Source of the DNA: Pelomonas margarita
GTDB taxonomy: Bacteria; Pseudomonadota; Gammaproteobacteria; Burkholderiales; Burkholderiaceae_C
Length of the DNA stretch: 64,000 nt
NCBI RefSeq assembly: GCF_043555875.1
Contig: NZ_JBIGHW010000013.1
Coordinates: 1-64,000 of the forward strand
Reading direction: 5' to 3'
A program made the translations under genes and the position numbers. The notes below the pieces were generated by a model. That model saw nothing but the letters and a program-made list of their open reading frames with translations, had not been told where the DNA came from and ran no database searches. Positions 48,427 to 57,413 of the stretch are shown in pieces (positions within the stretch are counted from its first letter, which is position 1; every line of letters starts with the position of its first letter).

Positions 48427-48858
48427 TCAGGCGCTGACCTTCAGCAGCACGCAGCGCACCCATTGGCCCGCCTCCAGCGCGGCCTGGTGGCCGTTCAAGA
48501 AGGTCTCGGCCGTCGAGTTGCGCGCCGTGAAGCTCATGCCATGCAGCACGCCCATGCGCGGCACGGGCCGCGACCACTTGCGCTCCACCACACCGTTGAA
48601 CCAGGACACCTGCTCCTCGCCGTCATCCATGTCGGAGCGGCCCAGCAGCAGCACCACCTCGTACTTGGCGTCCGTCAACGGCTCGGTGGCGCTGGTCAGC
48701 ACCTGCAGGCCGCCGTCGCTCATGTTCAGCACCAGGCCGGCCGGGCCCTGGCTGAACTGCACCGGCTTGAACACCCAGCCGGGCAGGGAGTCGGCGTCGT
48801 GCTGGGCGCCCAGGAAATCGGTGCGGGCATGCTGCCTGAGGTCGGCGAAGTCGGGCAT
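48427..48858 (-). CDS. PilZ-domain protein (candidate cyclic-di-GMP receptor)
   Basis: 143 residues. The two PilZ ligand-binding motifs can be seen: R8QHAR12 (RxxxR) and N45MSDGG50 (NxSxxG), 33 residues apart as usual, followed by the beta-barrel strands (KYEVVLLLGRS, VVERKWSRPVPRMGVLHGMSF). It is therefore a possible c-di-GMP effector. No effector domain is attached, so it would act on another protein. It follows radA by 71 bases and may have its own promoter. Confidence 0.75.
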   Translation of the reverse strand: MPDFADLRQHARTDFLGAQHDADSLPGWVFKPVQFSQGPAGLVLNMSDGGLQVLTSATEPLTDAKYEVVLLLGRSDMDDGEEQVSWFNGVVERKWSRPVPRMGVLHGMSFTARNSTAETFLNGHQAALEAGQWVRCVLLKVSA

Positions 48859-48929
48859 GAAAGAGTCCTCCTGTGACAGGCCGCATCCTAAGCAGACTTT
48901 GTGGCGGCGTGCAGTGTGGAAACCTGCGG

Positions 48930-50294
48930 TCAGGTCAGGCCGCGCAGCACGTCGATGGCTTGTTCCACGCGCTCGATGGCGTGGATGGTCAGCCCGTCGA
49001 TGGGCTTCTTGGGCGCGTTGGCCTTGGGCACCACGGCCACGCTGAAGCCCAGCTTGGCGGCTTCCTTCAGGCGCTCCTGGCCGCGCGGCGCGGGCCGCAC
49101 CTCGCCGGCCAGGCCCACTTCGCCGAACGCGATGAAGCCCTTGGGCAGCGCGCGGCCACGCAGCGAGCTCTGGATGGCCAACAGCACCGCCAGGTCGGCC
49201 GCCGGCTCGCTGATGCGCACGCCGCCCACCGCATTGACGAACACGTCCTGGTCGCCCGTGGCTACTCCCGCGTGCCGGTGCAGCACGGCCAGCAGCATGG
49301 CCAGGCGGTCGCGGTCCAGGCCGACGGACAGGCGCCGCGGGCTCACGCCGCCGCTGTCCACCAGCGCCTGCAGCTCCACCAGCAGGGGCCGCGTGCCCTC
49401 CAGCGTGACGAGCACGCAGCTGCCCGGCACCGGCTCGGTGTGCGTGCTCAGGAAGATGGCGCTGGGGTTGGCCACGCCCTTCAGGCCCTTCTCCGTCATC
49501 GCGAACACGCCGATCTCGTTGACGGCGCCGAAGCGGTTCTTGATGGCGCGCACAAGGCGGAAGCTGCTGTGCGTGTCGCCCTCGAAGTACAGCACCGTGT
49601 CGACGATGTGCTCCAGCACGCGCGGGCCGGCCAGCGCGCCTTCTTTCGTCACGTGGCCCACCAGCACCATCGCGCAGCCGCGCGCCTTGGCCGTGCGCGT
49701 CAGCTGCGCTGCGCACTCGCGCACCTGGGCGACGGAGCCCGGCGCCGACGACAGCTGCTCGGAGTACAGCGTCTGGATGGAGTCGATGACGCAGAAGTCG
49801 GGCTGCTCGGCCTCGATGGTTGCGAGGATCTTCTCAAGCCCAATCTCGGCCAGTACGCGCACCTTGTCCCCGGCCAGGCCCAGGCGCCGCGAGCGCATCG
49901 CGACCTGGGCGCCGCTTTCCTCGCCGGTCACGTACAGCACCTTGACCTGCTGTGACAGCGACTCCACCGCCTGCAGCAGCAGCGTGGACTTGCCGATGCC
50001 CGGGTCACCGCCGATCAGCACGACGCCGCCGGCCACGATGCCGCCGCCCAGCACGCGGTCCAGTTCCTCCTGGCCGGTGGGCGTGCGCTCGTAGTCGCTG
50101 GCCTCGATCTCGCTGAGCGTGGCCACCGGCTGGCTCTTGGCCAGCGCTTGGTAGCGGTTCTTGCCGCCGCCGCTGGGCTCGGCGGGGGCCTCCGTCAGCG
50201 TGTTCCAGGCATTGCAGTGCGGGCATTTGCCCAGCCAGCGCGGGCTGGTGCCGCCGCAGTCGGTGCAGGTGTAGATGCTTTTGCTCGTGGCCAT
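48930..50294 (-). CDS. radA: DNA repair protein RadA (Sms)
   Basis: RecA-like ATPase that extends and resolves recombination intermediates. 454 residues: zinc finger C10-x2-C13...C25-x2-C28 (CTDCG, CPHCN), Walker A GGDPGIGKSTLL, the RadA signature KNRFGAVNEIG, and a C-terminal Lon-like domain (ISEPAADLAVLLAIQSSLRGRALP, GFIAFGEVGLAGEVR). Complete. The start at 50294 begins directly before the zinc finger. Confidence 0.97.
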   Translation of the reverse strand: MATSKSIYTCTDCGGTSPRWLGKCPHCNAWNTLTEAPAEPSGGGKNRYQALAKSQPVATLSEIEASDYERTPTGQEELDRVLGGGIVAGGVVLIGGDPGIGKSTLLLQAVESLSQQVKVLYVTGEESGAQVAMRSRRLGLAGDKVRVLAEIGLEKILATIEAEQPDFCVIDSIQTLYSEQLSSAPGSVAQVRECAAQLTRTAKARGCAMVLVGHVTKEGALAGPRVLEHIVDTVLYFEGDTHSSFRLVRAIKNRFGAVNEIGVFAMTEKGLKGVANPSAIFLSTHTEPVPGSCVLVTLEGTRPLLVELQALVDSGGVSPRRLSVGLDRDRLAMLLAVLHRHAGVATGDQDVFVNAVGGVRISEPAADLAVLLAIQSSLRGRALPKGFIAFGEVGLAGEVRPAPRGQERLKEAAKLGFSVAVVPKANAPKKPIDGLTIHAIERVEQAIDVLRGLT

Positions 50295-50307
50295 GCGGCC
50301 ATTGTCG

Positions 50308-51012
50308 TCAGGCCGCGCGCCACAGCCTGACAGCATGCGGCAGCGACTCGGCCTGCGGCATCCAACGGTCCAGCGCCGCGCCCAGGCCCACGCCGGCCAG
50401 CAGCAGCACCAGCGCGCCCACCCAGGTGTGGCGCAGCGCGCAGCGCAGCCAGCCGCCGCGGTCGAACTGGCGCTGGTGCCGCCAGGCCAGGCCGGCGGCA
50501 AACGCGGCTAGCGCGACCTCGACGGACACCGCCAGCAGCACCTCCACGCCGAACAGCAGCGTCACGCCCGCGCCCAGCAGCGCGGCCAGCGCGACGGCCA
50601 CCGCCACAGCTGCCGCGAGAGGCAGCAGCAGGATCGCGCCCTCGTCGGCGCCGGCCGCCAGCTCCAGCGCGTCCAGCGCTGCGCCGCCACCGCCACCGCC
50701 ACCGCAGCTGCTGTCGGCCAGCTGCGCGCCGAGGTCGGCCAGGTCGGTGGCGTCGCCGTCCGCCCGGCTCAATAGGTAGGCCGCCCACAACCGCAGCAGC
50801 CCCAGGTAGGTCGCGTAGCTGAACGCTAGGCTGAGCCCGAAGCGCAACGCCAGCCCGTCCACTCCCGCCCAGCGCAGCAGCGCGCCACCGAGCCACAGGC
50901 AGGCCAGGCAGCACAGCGCGATCAGGCCCACATGCAGGCGCAGCCAGCGGTGGCTGCGCAGCCAGCGGCGGGTGCTGAGGATCTGGCGTTCGACGGACGG
51001 GGTGGCGCTCAT
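50308..51012 (-). CDS. Polytopic membrane protein of unknown function
   Basis: 234 residues, about five hydrophobic segments (LIALCCLACLWLGGALL, FGLSLAFSYATYLGLLRLWAAYLL, LLPLAAAVAVAVALAALLGAGVTLLF, LLAVSVEVALAAFAAGLAW, VGALVLLLAGVGLGAAL). Unusual is a run of seven glycines (CGGGGGGGAA) in a cytoplasmic or periplasmic loop. It lies 13 bases upstream of radA on the same strand. No family recognised. Confidence 0.7.
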   Translation of the reverse strand: MSATPSVERQILSTRRWLRSHRWLRLHVGLIALCCLACLWLGGALLRWAGVDGLALRFGLSLAFSYATYLGLLRLWAAYLLSRADGDATDLADLGAQLADSSCGGGGGGGAALDALELAAGADEGAILLLPLAAAVAVAVALAALLGAGVTLLFGVEVLLAVSVEVALAAFAAGLAWRHQRQFDRGGWLRCALRHTWVGALVLLLAGVGLGAALDRWMPQAESLPHAVRLWRAA

Positions 51013-51117
51013 GGCGGGCCATTCTGGCGCTGCGCGCGGGCATGACGACCGGCGCTGCCGCCGCCGCTCATGCACACTGCAGCGCTCGCTCACGTCCCGC
51101 CGCCCCCGGAGCCCCAC

Positions 51118-51747
51118 ATGGAACTCGCCACCTGGTTGACCTTCTTCGCCGCTTGCTGGGCCATCAGCCTGTCGCCCGGCGCGGGCGCGGTGGCCGCCAT
51201 GAGCGCGGGGCTGAGCCACGGCTTCCGGCGCGGCTACTTCATGACCTTCGGCCTCATCCTCGGCATCCTGACGCAGGTGCTGTTCGTCAGTGCCGGCCTG
51301 GGCGCGCTGATCGCCGCGTCCGAGACGGCCTTCGCCGTCATCAAGTGGGCCGGCGTGGCCTACCTGGTGTGGCTGGGCGTGCAGCAGTGGCGCGCGCCGG
51401 CCAAGCCGCTGGCGGCCGCCGACGATGGCGCCGTGCAGGCCACGCGCCGCCAGCTGGTGCTGCGCGGCTGGGGCATCAATGCCGTCAACCCCAAGGGTAC
51501 GGTCTTCCTGCTGGCTGTGGTGCCGCAGTTCCTGGACCTGGCCGCGCCGCTGGCGCCGCAGTACCTCGTCATCGGCGCCACGCTGGGCTTCACCGACCTT
51601 GTTGTCATGGGTGGCTACACCGCGCTGGCCGCACGCGTGCTGGCGGCGCTCAAGAGCGCGCACCACATCAAGCTGCTGAATCGCGTGTTCGGCTCGCTGT
51701 TCGTCGTGGCCGGCTTGCTGTTGGCCAGCTTCAAACGCCACGCCTGA
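51118..51747 (+). CDS. LysE/RhtB family amino acid exporter
   Basis: 209-residue inner membrane protein with six helices. The LysE/RhtB signature is at the start: WAISLSPGAGAVAAMSAGLSHGFRRG; then GWGINAVNPKGTVFLLAVVPQFL. It should export amino acids or related compounds; substrate unknown. The start at 51118 begins the first helix; an ATG 48 bases earlier would add a Pro-rich extension without support. Divergent from the preceding membrane protein gene. Confidence 0.92.
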   Translation: MELATWLTFFAACWAISLSPGAGAVAAMSAGLSHGFRRGYFMTFGLILGILTQVLFVSAGLGALIAASETAFAVIKWAGVAYLVWLGVQQWRAPAKPLAAADDGAVQATRRQLVLRGWGINAVNPKGTVFLLAVVPQFLDLAAPLAPQYLVIGATLGFTDLVVMGGYTALAARVLAALKSAHHIKLLNRVFGSLFVVAGLLLASFKRHA

Positions 51748-51748
51748 A

Positions 51749-51883
51749 GCCCCCGCCCGTGCCGGGGCCGGCTGAACGCCGGCCGTCCCGTTCGCCCCCC
51801 GAGGGGGCGGCGATGCCGGGCGGCTCGACCGCCCAGCACATCGCCAGCGCGGGCCGGCTTGGGGCGGCCCGGCGCTCGGCCCG
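51749..51883 (+). repeat. Dispersed GC-rich repeat, long form (copy 7)
   Basis: In the gap between the LysE-type and EamA genes. Contains GCCCCCCGAGGGGGC, the inner hairpin GGCGATG-CCGGGCGG/CCGCCC-AGCACATCGCC, and ends CTTGGGGCGGCCCGG-CGCTCGGCCCG. It takes up most of the 192-base gap, so it contributes the terminator or leader structure there. Confidence 0.9.
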
Positions 51884-51939
51884 CATGAATTGCCGAACTC
51901 CCTCTGCCGCCCTGAGCGGCGTTTTGCTTCGCCGAGTCC

Positions 51940-52839
51940 ATGTCCACTGCATCGCCCAGCCGCTGGCTGTTCTGGGGCCCCACGCTGATCTGGGCCAGCA
52001 CCTGGCACGTCATCCTGTACCAGCTGGACTCCGGCGTGCCTGTATTCAACTCCGTGGCCTGGCGCTTCGGCTTGGCGGCGCTGCTGCTGGCCGCGCTCGC
52101 GCGCTGGCAAGGCCTGTCGCTGCGGCTGCCACTGTGGGCGCATGGCTGGATGCTCGCCACCGGCATCGTGCAGTACAGCGGCAACTACCTGTCGGTCTAC
52201 GAGGCCGAGCGCCACATCCCGTCCGGCCTGGTGGCCGTGTTGTTCTGCCTGATGGTGTACGGCAACGCGCTGTCGGGGCGACTGTTCTTCGGTCAGCCGG
52301 TCACGCGGCGCTTCCTGGCCTCGGCCAGCGGCGGCGTGCTGGGCGTGGTGCTGATCTTCTGGCCCGAGATCGCGGCCACCGGCGCGCGCCCCAGCGCCTG
52401 GCTGGGCCTGGCGCTGGGGCTGTTCGCAGTGCTGGTGGCCTGCATCGGCAATGTGCTGACACTGACGCTCACCAAGCGCGGCCTGCCGCTGGTTCCGGTG
52501 CTGGCCTGGAGCATGGGCTATGGTGCGCTGTTCCTGCTGGGCGTGTCGCTGGCCAGCGGCCAGGGCCTGCATTTCGACCTGCGCCTGCCCTATGTGCTGA
52601 GTCTGCTCTACCTGTCGGTGGCCGGTTCGGTGATCGCCTTCGTGTTGTATTTCAAGCTGGCCCAGGCGCGCGGCCCGGCGCAGGCGGCGCTGACGGGCGT
52701 GATCATCCCCGTCATCGCGCTGGTGATCTCGGCGGTGTTCGAGGGCTGGCAGGTCACGCCGCTGGCGGTGGCCGGCATGGTGCTGTGTTTGGCCAGCCTG
52801 TTCGTGGCCACGCGTCCCGTTCGCCTTACAGGCCGCTGA
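51940..52839 (+). CDS. EamA/DMT family transporter
   Basis: 299 residues, ten predicted helices in two EamA repeats (WGPTLIWASTWHVILYQL at the start, VLAWSMGYGALFLLGVSLASG in the second half, ALTGVIIPVIALVISAVFEGW near the end). Drug/metabolite transporter superfamily; substrate not inferable. It lies upstream of the hexosaminidase operon with a 71-base gap and may or may not be part of it. Confidence 0.92.
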   Translation: MSTASPSRWLFWGPTLIWASTWHVILYQLDSGVPVFNSVAWRFGLAALLLAALARWQGLSLRLPLWAHGWMLATGIVQYSGNYLSVYEAERHIPSGLVAVLFCLMVYGNALSGRLFFGQPVTRRFLASASGGVLGVVLIFWPEIAATGARPSAWLGLALGLFAVLVACIGNVLTLTLTKRGLPLVPVLAWSMGYGALFLLGVSLASGQGLHFDLRLPYVLSLLYLSVAGSVIAFVLYFKLAQARGPAQAALTGVIIPVIALVISAVFEGWQVTPLAVAGMVLCLASLFVATRPVRLTGR

Positions 52840-52910
52840 GCGGCCGGCCTTCAGACAACCTTCAGATTCGCTTGAGGTGAGGCCTAGCCGAGCCGGCACA
52901 AGATGGGCGC

Positions 52911-55076
52911 ATGCCCGTTCTGTCGCGTCTTGCTGCCACCTTGCTGCCCCGGCCCCGGGCCCTGCAGCGCCTGCCCGGTGCGGGGCCGCACGTGGTTGGC
53001 CTGCGCGATGTGCCGCCGGTCTGGCAGGCCCTGCTGCCGTTGGCGGGCGACGCCCCGGCCGCCGCGCGCCTGCAACTGCCGTCGCTGCCGCCCGCGCGGC
53101 CGCAGCTGGGTGACGACGAGTCCTTCCGCCTGCGGCTGACGGCCGAGGCCGTGCGCGTGCAGGCCGCCACGCCGGCCGGCGTCGGGCATGCGCTGCATGC
53201 GCTGTCGCAGCTGTGGTGGCAGGCGCGCGAGGCCGGCCTGGCCGCGCTGCCGGCGCTGCAGATCGACGACGCACCGCGCCACCCCTGGCGCGGCCTGCTG
53301 GTGGACGTGGCGCGCAGGCCGCTGCCCTTCGACGCGCTGCTGGGCCTGCTCGACGGCATGGCCGCCGCGCGCCTCAATGTGTTGCACTGGCACCTCACCG
53401 ACGACCAGGGCTGGCGCCTGGCCTCGGCCCGCCACCCTCGCCTGCAAACACACGCCAGCGGCGGCTTCTGCTACACGCTGGACCAGGCCCGCCGCCTGGT
53501 GGGCGAGGCCGGCGCGCGCGGCATCCGCGTCGTGCCCGAGCTGGACCTGCCCGGTCACTGCTGGGCGCTGGGCCTGGCGCACCCCGAGCTGCTGTGCGCC
53601 CCGGCGCCCACCGCGCCGCAGCCCGGCTTCGGCGTGTTCGGCACTGCCGTCAACCCGGAGAGCGACGCGCTCTACGCCTTCCTCGACAGCCTGCTGGGCG
53701 AGTGGGCCGAGGTCTTCCCCGACCCCTTCGTCCACCTCGGCGGCGACGAGCTGGCGCCGGCCGCCTGGACGCGCTTGGCCGAGCAGCGCGGAACCAGCCT
53801 GGCCGCGCTGCAGGCTGCCTACCTGGCGCGTGTGGCCGGTGTGCTGCGTCGCCACGGCAAGCGGCTGCTGGCCTGGGACGAGATGGGCCAGTCCACCGCG
53901 CTGCCGGCCGGCAGCGTGCTGCAGTGCTGGCGCGGCGACGAGGCCCTGCGCCTGGCGCCGCCCGGGCTGGGCGGCCGGCTGCGCAGTGCTGGCTTCTACC
54001 TGGACCAGATCCACCCCGCTGCCTACCACTGGCGGCGGCCGCTGCAGCCGCCGCCGCGCCCGCCCGCGCCGGCTGACGACGCGCCGGCCTGGTCGCTGCG
54101 CGCCACCGTGGGCGCCTGGCAGGTCGAGGGGCGGCTGTGGCTGCAGGGCGATGACGCGCGCCTGCATCTGCGCAGCACCGGCACCCTGGATGAATGGCTG
54201 GCGCCGCGCGTCGTGCCCGGGCCCGGCGTCGGCCCGACGCGCTGGCGCCTGCAGGTGGACAGCGACCTCGGCGAGCTGGAGTTGTGGGGACCTGCCGCCT
54301 CCGGCCGCGGCTGGCTGCGGGTCAATGCGCTGCGCCAGCCCTGCGACTGGCAGCCGCTGCCGGCTGGGCCTGCGGGCTGGCCGGCCGACGGCGGTGGCCC
54401 GGCCGTGCCCTTGCTGGGCGGCGAGGTGGCGCTGTGGGGCGAGCTGGTCGAGGCGCCCCAACTGCCGCTGCGCCTGTGGCCGCGCGCGCTGGCCGTGGCC
54501 GAGCGGCTGTGGAGGGACCCCGCCGACGCCGGGCACGACCTGGCCCTGCGCCTGGCCGCCACGCAGCGCTGGCTGGTGGCCACCGGCCGCCTGCCGGCCG
54601 ACCCGGCCGCGCCGCTGTTCGCCGCGCTGTGCCCCGACACGGCTGACCGCGAGCGCCTGCGCGCGCTGGCCGCCTGGCTGGAGCCTGGTTCCGGCTATGC
54701 GCGCCAGCACGCCAAGAAACGCGCGCTGGCTTATCACCAGCACGAGCCGCTGGACCGCCTGGCCGATGCGCTGCCGGCCGAGAGCCCGCTGATGGCCGCG
54801 CTGCAGGACGATGCAGCCGCCTGGCAGGCCGCGCTGGCTCACGCCCGCGAGCAACTGCCTGCATGGCGTGTACTGCTGGCCGCCATGCCCCGGCTTGCAC
54901 CCGCGCTGCCGCTGCTGGACGCGCTGGACGACTTGAGCGCGCTGGGCCTGGCGCTGTGGGCGGGCCGCAAGCCCGGCGATGCCCAGCGCCGGCTGCACCG
55001 CGGGGCTGCGCTGGTGGACGAGATGCTGCCCGCGCTGGTGCAGCCGCTGCAGCGCCGGCTGGACGCCCTCGCATGA
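52911..55076 (+). CDS. Beta-N-acetylhexosaminidase (glycoside hydrolase family 20), probably cytoplasmic
   Basis: 721 residues. The GH20 core has LNVLHWHLTDDQGWRL, GIRVVPELDLPGH, and the catalytic pair Asp279-Glu280 in HLGGDEL, then LLAWDEM. It releases N-acetylhexosamine from chitobiose and similar oligosaccharides by substrate-assisted catalysis. No signal peptide is seen, so it probably acts on imported sugars. The C-terminal third (about 390-721) is not a standard GH20 part and is Ala/Leu-rich. The stop overlaps the start of the binding-protein gene (ATGA). It thus heads the uptake operon and links it to amino-sugar use. Confidence 0.93.
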   Translation: MPVLSRLAATLLPRPRALQRLPGAGPHVVGLRDVPPVWQALLPLAGDAPAAARLQLPSLPPARPQLGDDESFRLRLTAEAVRVQAATPAGVGHALHALSQLWWQAREAGLAALPALQIDDAPRHPWRGLLVDVARRPLPFDALLGLLDGMAAARLNVLHWHLTDDQGWRLASARHPRLQTHASGGFCYTLDQARRLVGEAGARGIRVVPELDLPGHCWALGLAHPELLCAPAPTAPQPGFGVFGTAVNPESDALYAFLDSLLGEWAEVFPDPFVHLGGDELAPAAWTRLAEQRGTSLAALQAAYLARVAGVLRRHGKRLLAWDEMGQSTALPAGSVLQCWRGDEALRLAPPGLGGRLRSAGFYLDQIHPAAYHWRRPLQPPPRPPAPADDAPAWSLRATVGAWQVEGRLWLQGDDARLHLRSTGTLDEWLAPRVVPGPGVGPTRWRLQVDSDLGELELWGPAASGRGWLRVNALRQPCDWQPLPAGPAGWPADGGGPAVPLLGGEVALWGELVEAPQLPLRLWPRALAVAERLWRDPADAGHDLALRLAATQRWLVATGRLPADPAAPLFAALCPDTADRERLRALAAWLEPGSGYARQHAKKRALAYHQHEPLDRLADALPAESPLMAALQDDAAAWQAALAHAREQLPAWRVLLAAMPRLAPALPLLDALDDLSALGLALWAGRKPGDAQRRLHRGAALVDEMLPALVQPLQRRLDALA

Positions 55077-56284
55077 AGCCGCTCGCCCTCGCCATGCTGC
55101 TGCTGGCCGGCAGCGCGCCCGCCGCCGACCTGGAGCTGCTGCATGCCTGGACCTCGGGCAGTGAGGCCGCCATGGTCAGCGAGCTGGCGGCAGCCGCCAG
55201 GCGCGGCGGCGTGGATCTCAAAACGACGGCCGTGGCCGGCGCGTCCAACGCCAACACGCTGCTGAAGGCACGCTTCTTGTCGGGCCACCCGCCGACGCTG
55301 GCGCAGACCGACAAGCCGCTACGCATCTGGGCCGAGGCTGTGCCGCTGGCCGACCTGGGGCAGGACGTGAGCGCCTTGTTTGCCACGTTGCCGCATGCGG
55401 TCGCCAGCGAGCTGCGCGATGCCGCCCACAAGCCCGCCGCCGTGCCGCTGAACGTGCACCGCCTCAACACGCTGTGGAGCAACCAGCGCCTGCTGCGCGC
55501 GCACGGCCTGGCCGTGCCGCAAGACTGGGACGCCTTCCACCGCACGGCCGCGCGGTTGCGCGCCCAGGGCCTGCTGCCGCTCGCCATCGGCAGCTCAGCG
55601 GGGCAGAAGCTCAGCCTGTTTGTGGCCGTGGTGCTGGGCCGCGCGGGGCGCGATTTCTTCGAGCGCGCGCTGGTGCAGGCCGATCCGGCGCTGCTGGCCG
55701 GCGCCCGCATGGCGGCGCTGCTGCAGGAGTTCCGCTCGCTGAAGGCTTACACCGATGCCGGCCAGGTCAGCCGCGACTGGGCGGGCGCGACGGCGCTGTT
55801 GCTGCAGGGCAAGGCGGTGTTCCAGTTCACCGGTGACTGGGCCAATGGCGAGTTCCAGAAGGCCGGCTGGCAGCCGGGCGTCGACTACGACTGCACGGCC
55901 GCGCCCGGCAACGCCGGCCTGCACTACTTCGAGTTCGACCGGCTGGTGTTCTTCGCCCAGCCGGCCCGCCTGGGCGCGCAGCAGAAGCTGGCCGGCCTGC
56001 TGCTGCAGCCTGATACGTCGGCGAAGCTGGCGCGTCTGAAAGGCGGCATTCCGGTGCGGCGCGATGCCGACCTGTCGGGCTTCAACGCCTGCGCGCAGCG
56101 CTCGGCGGCGGACTTTCGCGCTGGCGAGGCTCGCGGCGACCTCGTTCTGAGCCTGAGCGCCCGCCTGGGCGAGAGCGCCTATGGCGGCCTGCGCGATGTG
56201 CTGTCGGCCTACTGGGCCAGCGAGCGTATGACGGCCCCGCAGGCGCAGGCGCGCCTAGCCCAGGCGTTGAGGCAGGTCGATTGA
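55073..56284 (+). CDS. ABC sugar transporter, substrate-binding protein
   Basis: 403 residues, family 1 (MalE-like) extracellular binding protein. Signal peptide MKPLALAMLLLAGSAPAA; then DLELLHAWTSGSEAAM, PTLAQTDKPLRIWAEA, AVPLNVHRLNTLWSN, and the trailing VFQFTGDWANGEF and KGGIPVRRDADLS typical of sugar-binding proteins. Coupled to the hexosaminidase gene by ATGA overlap. A chitooligosaccharide or N-acetylglucosamine ligand is inferred from the operon. Confidence 0.92.
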   Translation: MKPLALAMLLLAGSAPAADLELLHAWTSGSEAAMVSELAAAARRGGVDLKTTAVAGASNANTLLKARFLSGHPPTLAQTDKPLRIWAEAVPLADLGQDVSALFATLPHAVASELRDAAHKPAAVPLNVHRLNTLWSNQRLLRAHGLAVPQDWDAFHRTAARLRAQGLLPLAIGSSAGQKLSLFVAVVLGRAGRDFFERALVQADPALLAGARMAALLQEFRSLKAYTDAGQVSRDWAGATALLLQGKAVFQFTGDWANGEFQKAGWQPGVDYDCTAAPGNAGLHYFEFDRLVFFAQPARLGAQQKLAGLLLQPDTSAKLARLKGGIPVRRDADLSGFNACAQRSAADFRAGEARGDLVLSLSARLGESAYGGLRDVLSAYWASERMTAPQAQARLAQALRQVD

Positions 56285-56309
56285 TGCGCATGGTGAACAC
56301 AAGGCCGTT

Positions 56310-56403
56310 CGTAGGGCGGGTCGCGACCCGCTGGTTCGGCGCGCAAGCCGGCATCGGGCAAGCGGTCGTCGCCACCCAACGGCGGGTCGCGACCCGCCCT
56401 ACG
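56310..56403. repeat. 94-bp palindromic element between binding protein and permease genes
   Basis: A perfect 22-bp terminal inverted repeat (56310-56331 and 56382-56403), each arm itself containing the 16-bp palindrome GCGGGTCGCGACCCGC, surrounds 50 bases. REP/REPIN- or MITE-like. Its right end is two bases from the permease start codon and occupies the place of a ribosome binding site. Confidence 0.85.
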
Positions 56404-56405
56404 AC

Positions 56406-57413
56406 ATGAACGAACGCCGCACCGCACTCGCGTGCCTGATCCCGCTGCTGCTCGTCGGCGCCGTGTTCTTCTACGGCTTCCTGCTGTGGACGGGCTGGCT
56501 GTCGTTGACGCGCTCCAACCTGCTGCCCAGCACCGAGTTCGTCGGCCTGAAGCAGTACGAGCGCCTGCTGCTGGACCCGCGCTGGCAGGCCGCGCTGTGG
56601 AACCTGCTGCGCTTCGGCGCCGGCTTTGTCGTGCTGCCGCTGCTGCTGGGCCTGGCGCTGGCGTTGCTGCTGGACCAGAAGCTGCGCGGCGAGGGCGTGC
56701 TGCGCTGGGTGTGGCTGCACCCGATGGCACTGTCCATGGTCGTGACCGGCAGCGCGTGGCGCTGGCTGATGGACCCGGAGCAGGGCCTCGCCGAGGCCGT
56801 GCGCGGCTGGGGCTGGGCGAACTTCCGCTGGGACTGGCTGGCGCAGGAGGACATGGCCGTCTACGCGCTGGTGGTGGCCGCCGTGTGGCAGATCACCGGC
56901 TTCGTCATGGCGCTCTTCCTGGCCGGGCTGCGCGGCATCGACGAGGCCATGCTGCAGGCCGCGCGGCTGGACGGCGCAACCGGCTGGCGGCTGCTCAGGC
57001 GCGTCATCCTGCCGCAGCTGGGGCCCAGCCTCGCGTCGGCGCTGCTGGTGCTGCTGCCGGCGGCCATCAAGACCTTCGACCTCGTCGTCGTGCTGACTGA
57101 GGGCGGCCCCGGCCAGTCCAGCGAGCTGCCGGCGTTCTACATGTTCCAGATGGCCTTCGAGCGCAGCCGCCTCGGTCTGGGTGCGGCCAGCGCGATGGTG
57201 CTGGTGATGATGGTGCTGAGCATCGCGCTGCCTTACTCGCTGGCGCGCACGCCCCTCGTCCGGTCCCGCCGCGCTGGACGCGGGCGTGCCCAGCCGGTCC
57301 CCCGGGGGGACGGCGATGCTGGCGGCATCGAGCCGCCAGCACATCGCCAGACGGGCCGGCTTGGGAGCGGCCCAGCGCTCGGCCCGAGCAACTCCGTGGG
57401 GCGATCACGGTGA
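56406..57413 (+). CDS. ABC sugar transporter permease 1, C-terminus extended by a repeat
   Basis: 335 residues, MalF-like with about six helices. The ABC permease EAA loop is EAMLQAARLDGATGWRLLRRVILP (about 180-203). After the last helix (VLVMMVLSIALPYSLA, about 276) comes a 45-residue tail rich in Arg, Gly and Pro that is encoded by a copy of the dispersed repeat and is not part of the fold. The frame stays open exactly to the GTGA overlap with permease 2, so coupling is kept. The start has no Shine-Dalgarno sequence, because a palindromic element abuts it. Confidence 0.92.
   Translation: MNERRTALACLIPLLLVGAVFFYGFLLWTGWLSLTRSNLLPSTEFVGLKQYERLLLDPRWQAALWNLLRFGAGFVVLPLLLGLALALLLDQKLRGEGVLRWVWLHPMALSMVVTGSAWRWLMDPEQGLAEAVRGWGWANFRWDWLAQEDMAVYALVVAAVWQITGFVMALFLAGLRGIDEAMLQAARLDGATGWRLLRRVILPQLGPSLASALLVLLPAAIKTFDLVVVLTEGGPGQSSELPAFYMFQMAFERSRLGLGAASAMVLVMMVLSIALPYSLARTPLVRSRRAGRGRAQPVPRGDGDAGGIEPPAHRQTGRLGSGPALGPSNSVGRSR
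57251..57386 (+). repeat. Dispersed GC-rich repeat, long form, inside the end of permease 1 (copy 8)
   Basis: Starts GCCCCTCGTCCGGTCC, contains GGTCCCCCGGGGGGAC, the inner stem GGCGATG-CTGGCGGC/GCCGCCAG-CACATCGCC and the end CTTGGGAGCGGCCCAG-CGCTCGGCCCG. Most of it is translated as the permease tail. Confidence 0.92.
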
